Part shown: piece after piece, positions 60,944 through 64,000 of the stretch
Layout: every line of letters starts with the position of its first letter
How positions within the stretch are numbered: position 1 is the first letter of the stretch
Assembly (NCBI RefSeq): GCF_963678975.1
Contig: NC_089275.1
Span: 34,544,226 to 34,608,225, forward strand
Direction: 5' to 3'
Length of the DNA: 64,000 nucleotides
DNA from: Dysidea avara
Taxonomy: Eukaryota > Porifera > Demospongiae > Dictyoceratida > Dysideidae
Position numbers and translations under genes: made by a program
Notes under the pieces: model-generated
Databases searched by the model: none
Seen by the model: the letters and a program-made list of their open reading frames with translations, nothing else
Told to the model about the DNA's origin: nothing

Positions 60944-63900
60944 TTACCAGTTGGAAAACTTTAGCTTATTGTCCTCTGCTCTAAGTCTGTTAATCTTTTC
61001 TATTTTGCAAACAATTTCCATTCTTATTCTTTCATTACTTATTTGTGGTACCCAAATGTTTTTCAAGTGTGATGTGCTTGACAGAATTTTGAAGACAGTT
61101 TGTTTTATCACTAGATCACTAAGGGGATTATCGTGCAGCAATAATTCACTAAGAGCTGAATTGTTTGCAAGTGAAAAGGATAACTGTTCTACTGCAAAGT
61201 CATCAAAATTATTTCGACAAACATTGAGAACCTTCAAGGTTGTATTTTCTTTTAGAGCGCTAAATATTTTATATGCACCCAAATTCTGCAGTTTGGTGGA
61301 TCCCAGGTCTAATAGTTCAAGTGATGAGTTTTCGTTTATAACTTGGCAAATTTTATTGACAGCTTTTTGATTCACAGTGCCACTCTGTCTCAGTGTCAGC
61401 TCCTTTAACAGTTTTGTGGATTTTAAAGATGCCACAATTGTTGCTAAACTGCCTTCAAATTCATTCCATGACACATTCACCACCTCCAGTTTCTGTTTAT
61501 CTTGTAAAGTACGTGCTATTTCATTTGCTGCGACAGACTTGACCCCATTGCTGCTAATATTAAAAACTTTTAGGTTAGGGTGCTGCTTTTGTAGAGCCTT
61601 GCACAGTTTAATACATCCAAAGCTCTCTAACTTGTTCATTGAAACATTTAGCACCTCCAGTGAAGTATTGCTTTTGATAACTTCAGCAATATCACTTGAT
61701 GCTTTTGTCAGTATCTTATTAGAGCTCACATTCAATAACTTTAAGGTGGTAATCTTTTGCAATGCTTTTGCAATTATAATCATACCTTCAGTCTTAAGGC
61801 TATTCTGTGAAAGATTTAATTCCGACAGATTTGTTTTGCTAACAAGCATACAGGACAATTCAGGTGCTGCATCTGACTCAATTCCATTGTTCTGCAAGTC
61901 AAGAACTTTAAGAGTTTTGTTCTCCTGAAGGGATTTGGAAATTGCAATAGTTCCTTGTGATAAAATTTTATTTGCACACAGATTCAGTTTTTTCAAACCA
62001 ATTTTGTTTTGTAGGCTATCAGCTAAGGCTATTGCGGCGACATCGTTGATGTCATTACCTCTCATAATTAATGATTTTAATCCTGGCATATCTTTGATGG
62101 CTTTAGCAAATTTTTGGACTCCAATAGGCCCCAACTGATTCTGGGAAACATCAACTTCTTGTATCCACGATGCTGCTCCTATGGCAGTTACAAGACTGTC
62201 CACAAATTGCTCTTCTTGTGGTAAACACTTTGGAATTTCCAGAACCTTTGTAGATGGGTGTAGTTTCAGAAATTTTGCTATCTCCACATATGTGCAATGC
62301 CTAGCAAGAATTTTGTTAGCTGAAATAATCACTATTTTAGCAGTGCTAGAGACAGATATGTTATCAATTACATCATCTGCTGCAAGTCTGGGCTCTATGA
62401 GAGACAAATCTGATAAACGTCTCAATGAAGACAATTTAGTAACAAGTAATTTAATCATTGATTTGTTTAAGCCAATATGAGATAAGTGTAAAGTGTGGAG
62501 GCTAGCATTCTTAAATAACAGGTCTAAGATTGCTTCCAGGTGTTCGGCATCAACTGGACAATTGCACATGCTAAATTTGCTTAAGGCATTGTACCATTTT
62601 AACACCTCAGTGATGTCATCACCTGGCTCATTTCTTACATATAGTTGGTGAGATGTGATCCCAACAACATGCAAAGAAGTAGTAGTAGTGATTTCTTGTT
62701 CAATGTCTTCTGCTACATCAGCTGAAATGTTATTACCATCCATCAATAGCAGTTTTAAACTGGTGTCACTAGATAAATGAGAGATGAACGCTTTGGCTCC
62801 TTCATCACCCAATAGATTGTCAGAAAGGTAAAGTTCCTCTGTCTCACATGATTGTACTAAGTTTGCTAAGGCAGGTGCAGCCAACGCTGACAGTTTGTTT
62901 CCGGAGTAATTCATAACTTTGATCCGAACTTTGGATTTTGCACTTGAAGCTAATTCCTTCCACAGAATACCACAACCAACATCTTGCATATTGCAATTAG
63001 AGAGATCCAATTTCTCCCAATCTAGTATATATGACTGAGTTAAAAAGAAACCAAGGGTAACAACATGGTTTGGCAGCAGTGTTTCTCCGCTAAGGTCAAC
63101 TTGTTTGTTCTGCATTGACTCACCTATAATGTTACACATGGTTTCATCTTTTGCTTCCTTAAAACATTGAAAGAGGCGAAGGCGATTTATTTTTACTTGT
63201 AATATTTTTTGTGCTATGTGGAACTCTTTTAAAGGTTTACTGATGAAAGAAAAGTGCTTACCACATAGGAAATGCTTAAATGCAAAAGATCTACCTTGAG
63301 TAAGGCCCACATATATGATCCATGTGTTGAGGTATCTTTCATCCCAGAATGTATCTCTGAGGAGATTCAACTGTCTGTCATCAGGTAAGGATTGTAGGTA
63401 ATATGCTGCAAGGTATTCTTGAACTGATGAATGAGCAAAATTGAAAGACAAAGTTGGCCCATTTGTAGTAAAGTGCCGTGTGGCTTGGAGCAAACCAAAC
63501 CCATGGATGGTTCTCCCAGAGTTTTGCACAATTTCTGGACATGCTCTACTAACTTCTTCAAAACTGAAAATCACATGGGGCTTCCTTAAAGCATTGTATG
63601 AAAACTGTGCCAGTTTCTGCTTTATAGAGCCCTTGAAAGAACCTCCTCTTTGTGGCTGCTTGTACATCTTTTCATCTCTTTTAATATGAAGTGTGATGGT
63701 CAAGTCAATAAATTTTTCATACAACTCGGTACGAGATTGCGGAAGATAATTTCGATTTTCTGTAAACAAGTGGAGCAAAATGGTCATGTTCAGTGGAATA
63801 TAGCACAGGCTGTCAACAGTAGGATGACTGTCCAAGTACTTTGTTAGTGTTGCAATGTCAGCTGGATTCTCCTTCAATGCTCTCTGGATATAGTCCTGCC

Positions 63901-64000
63901 TGTCACTGCTGGTAAACCCTAGTATTTCCATTCGACGATCAGCCTGACCACACAAAAATTCACAGGCAAAAGAGCGAGATGTAATAACCACACCACATTT
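60944..64000 (-). CDS. NLR3 NACHT(end)-LRR exon, partial
   Basis: Open frame of 1018 residues that continues past the right edge, so no start is present in the window; the first codons read KCGVVITSRSFACEF, equivalent to NLR1 residue 236 onward. Walker A and B lie outside. Visible: the sensor-1-like segment, winged-helix FNFAHSSVQEYLAAYYLQS, and the full LRR series to a stop at the same place as in NLR1 and NLR2. There is no stop or frameshift, and the site that carries the MITE in NLR2 is uninterrupted here (CTCATAATTAATG). Much closer to NLR2 than to NLR1, consistent with a recent gene-plus-flank duplication. Death exon and promoter should lie to the right of this window. Confidence 0.9.
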   Translation of the reverse strand, partial: KCGVVITSRSFACEFLCGQADRRMEILGFTSSDRQDYIQRALKENPADIATLTKYLDSHPTVDSLCYIPLNMTILLHLFTENRNYLPQSRTELYEKFIDLTITLHIKRDEKMYKQPQRGGSFKGSIKQKLAQFSYNALRKPHVIFSFEEVSRACPEIVQNSGRTIHGFGLLQATRHFTTNGPTLSFNFAHSSVQEYLAAYYLQSLPDDRQLNLLRDTFWDERYLNTWIIYVGLTQGRSFAFKHFLCGKHFSFISKPLKEFHIAQKILQVKINRLRLFQCFKEAKDETMCNIIGESMQNKQVDLSGETLLPNHVVTLGFFLTQSYILDWEKLDLSNCNMQDVGCGILWKELASSAKSKVRIKVMNYSGNKLSALAAPALANLVQSCETEELYLSDNLLGDEGAKAFISHLSSDTSLKLLLMDGNNISADVAEDIEQEITTTTSLHVVGITSHQLYVRNEPGDDITEVLKWYNALSKFSMCNCPVDAEHLEAILDLLFKNASLHTLHLSHIGLNKSMIKLLVTKLSSLRRLSDLSLIEPRLAADDVIDNISVSSTAKIVIISANKILARHCTYVEIAKFLKLHPSTKVLEIPKCLPQEEQFVDSLVTAIGAASWIQEVDVSQNQLGPIGVQKFAKAIKDMPGLKSLIMRGNDINDVAAIALADSLQNKIGLKKLNLCANKILSQGTIAISKSLQENKTLKVLDLQNNGIESDAAPELSCMLVSKTNLSELNLSQNSLKTEGMIIIAKALQKITTLKLLNVSSNKILTKASSDIAEVIKSNTSLEVLNVSMNKLESFGCIKLCKALQKQHPNLKVFNISSNGVKSVAANEIARTLQDKQKLEVVNVSWNEFEGSLATIVASLKSTKLLKELTLRQSGTVNQKAVNKICQVINENSSLELLDLGSTKLQNLGAYKIFSALKENTTLKVLNVCRNNFDDFAVEQLSFSLANNSALSELLLHDNPLSDLVIKQTVFKILSSTSHLKNIWVPQISNERIRMEIVCKIEKINRLRAEDNKLKFSNW

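Overview
This is a eukaryotic, AT-rich, repeat-laden window, most likely from a marine sponge (demosponge). The evidence is GT-AG introns, many non-autonomous DNA transposons with target-site duplications (TSDs), tRNA-derived SINE heads, a decayed non-LTR retrotransposon, and a tandem cluster of NOD-like receptor (NLR) genes of the Death-NACHT-LRR type, an architecture known to be expanded in sponges. The species assignment is inference; a cnidarian or another basal metazoan cannot be excluded from sequence alone.

Genes: three NLR paralogues all lie on the minus strand. NLR1 (5131-12242) looks intact: a short first exon, a 243-bp Death-domain exon and one large NACHT-LRR exon, all joined by phase-1 introns. 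NLR2 (37633-48463) has the same exons, but a 249-bp inverted-repeat transposon with a 4-bp AATT duplication sits in its LRR region and breaks the frame. NLR3 (60944-64000) runs off the right edge with only the end of NACHT and the LRRs visible. NLR1 and NLR2 share a promoter block upstream of exon 1 with a TATA-like element, a kB/Dorsal-like site and a TCACGTGAC E-box at nearly identical spacing. NLR2 and NLR3 also share about 1 kb of 3' flank, so gene and flank were duplicated as one segment.

The space between is almost entirely mobile-element debris: hAT-like miniature elements (8-bp TSDs), a related-looking set with CAGGGGCG ends and 5-bp TSDs, a Mutator-like element with about 300-bp terminal repeats and a perfect 10-bp TSD carrying two nested elements, a 5-kb fold-back/satellite composite (21110-26240) with about 120 copies of a 31-bp unit, a LINE reverse transcriptase remnant (49532-51360), a broken cysteine-rich multicopy-family gene (34568-35499) and a 531-bp GT microsatellite.

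The most puzzling signal is a short motif with an 11-bp palindromic core (CTCTATTAGAG). It occurs at 18 loci (29 units), inside at least five unrelated transposon families and also outside any element I can delimit, often as short arrays in which the last unit carries a TATCTCGATC-type tail.
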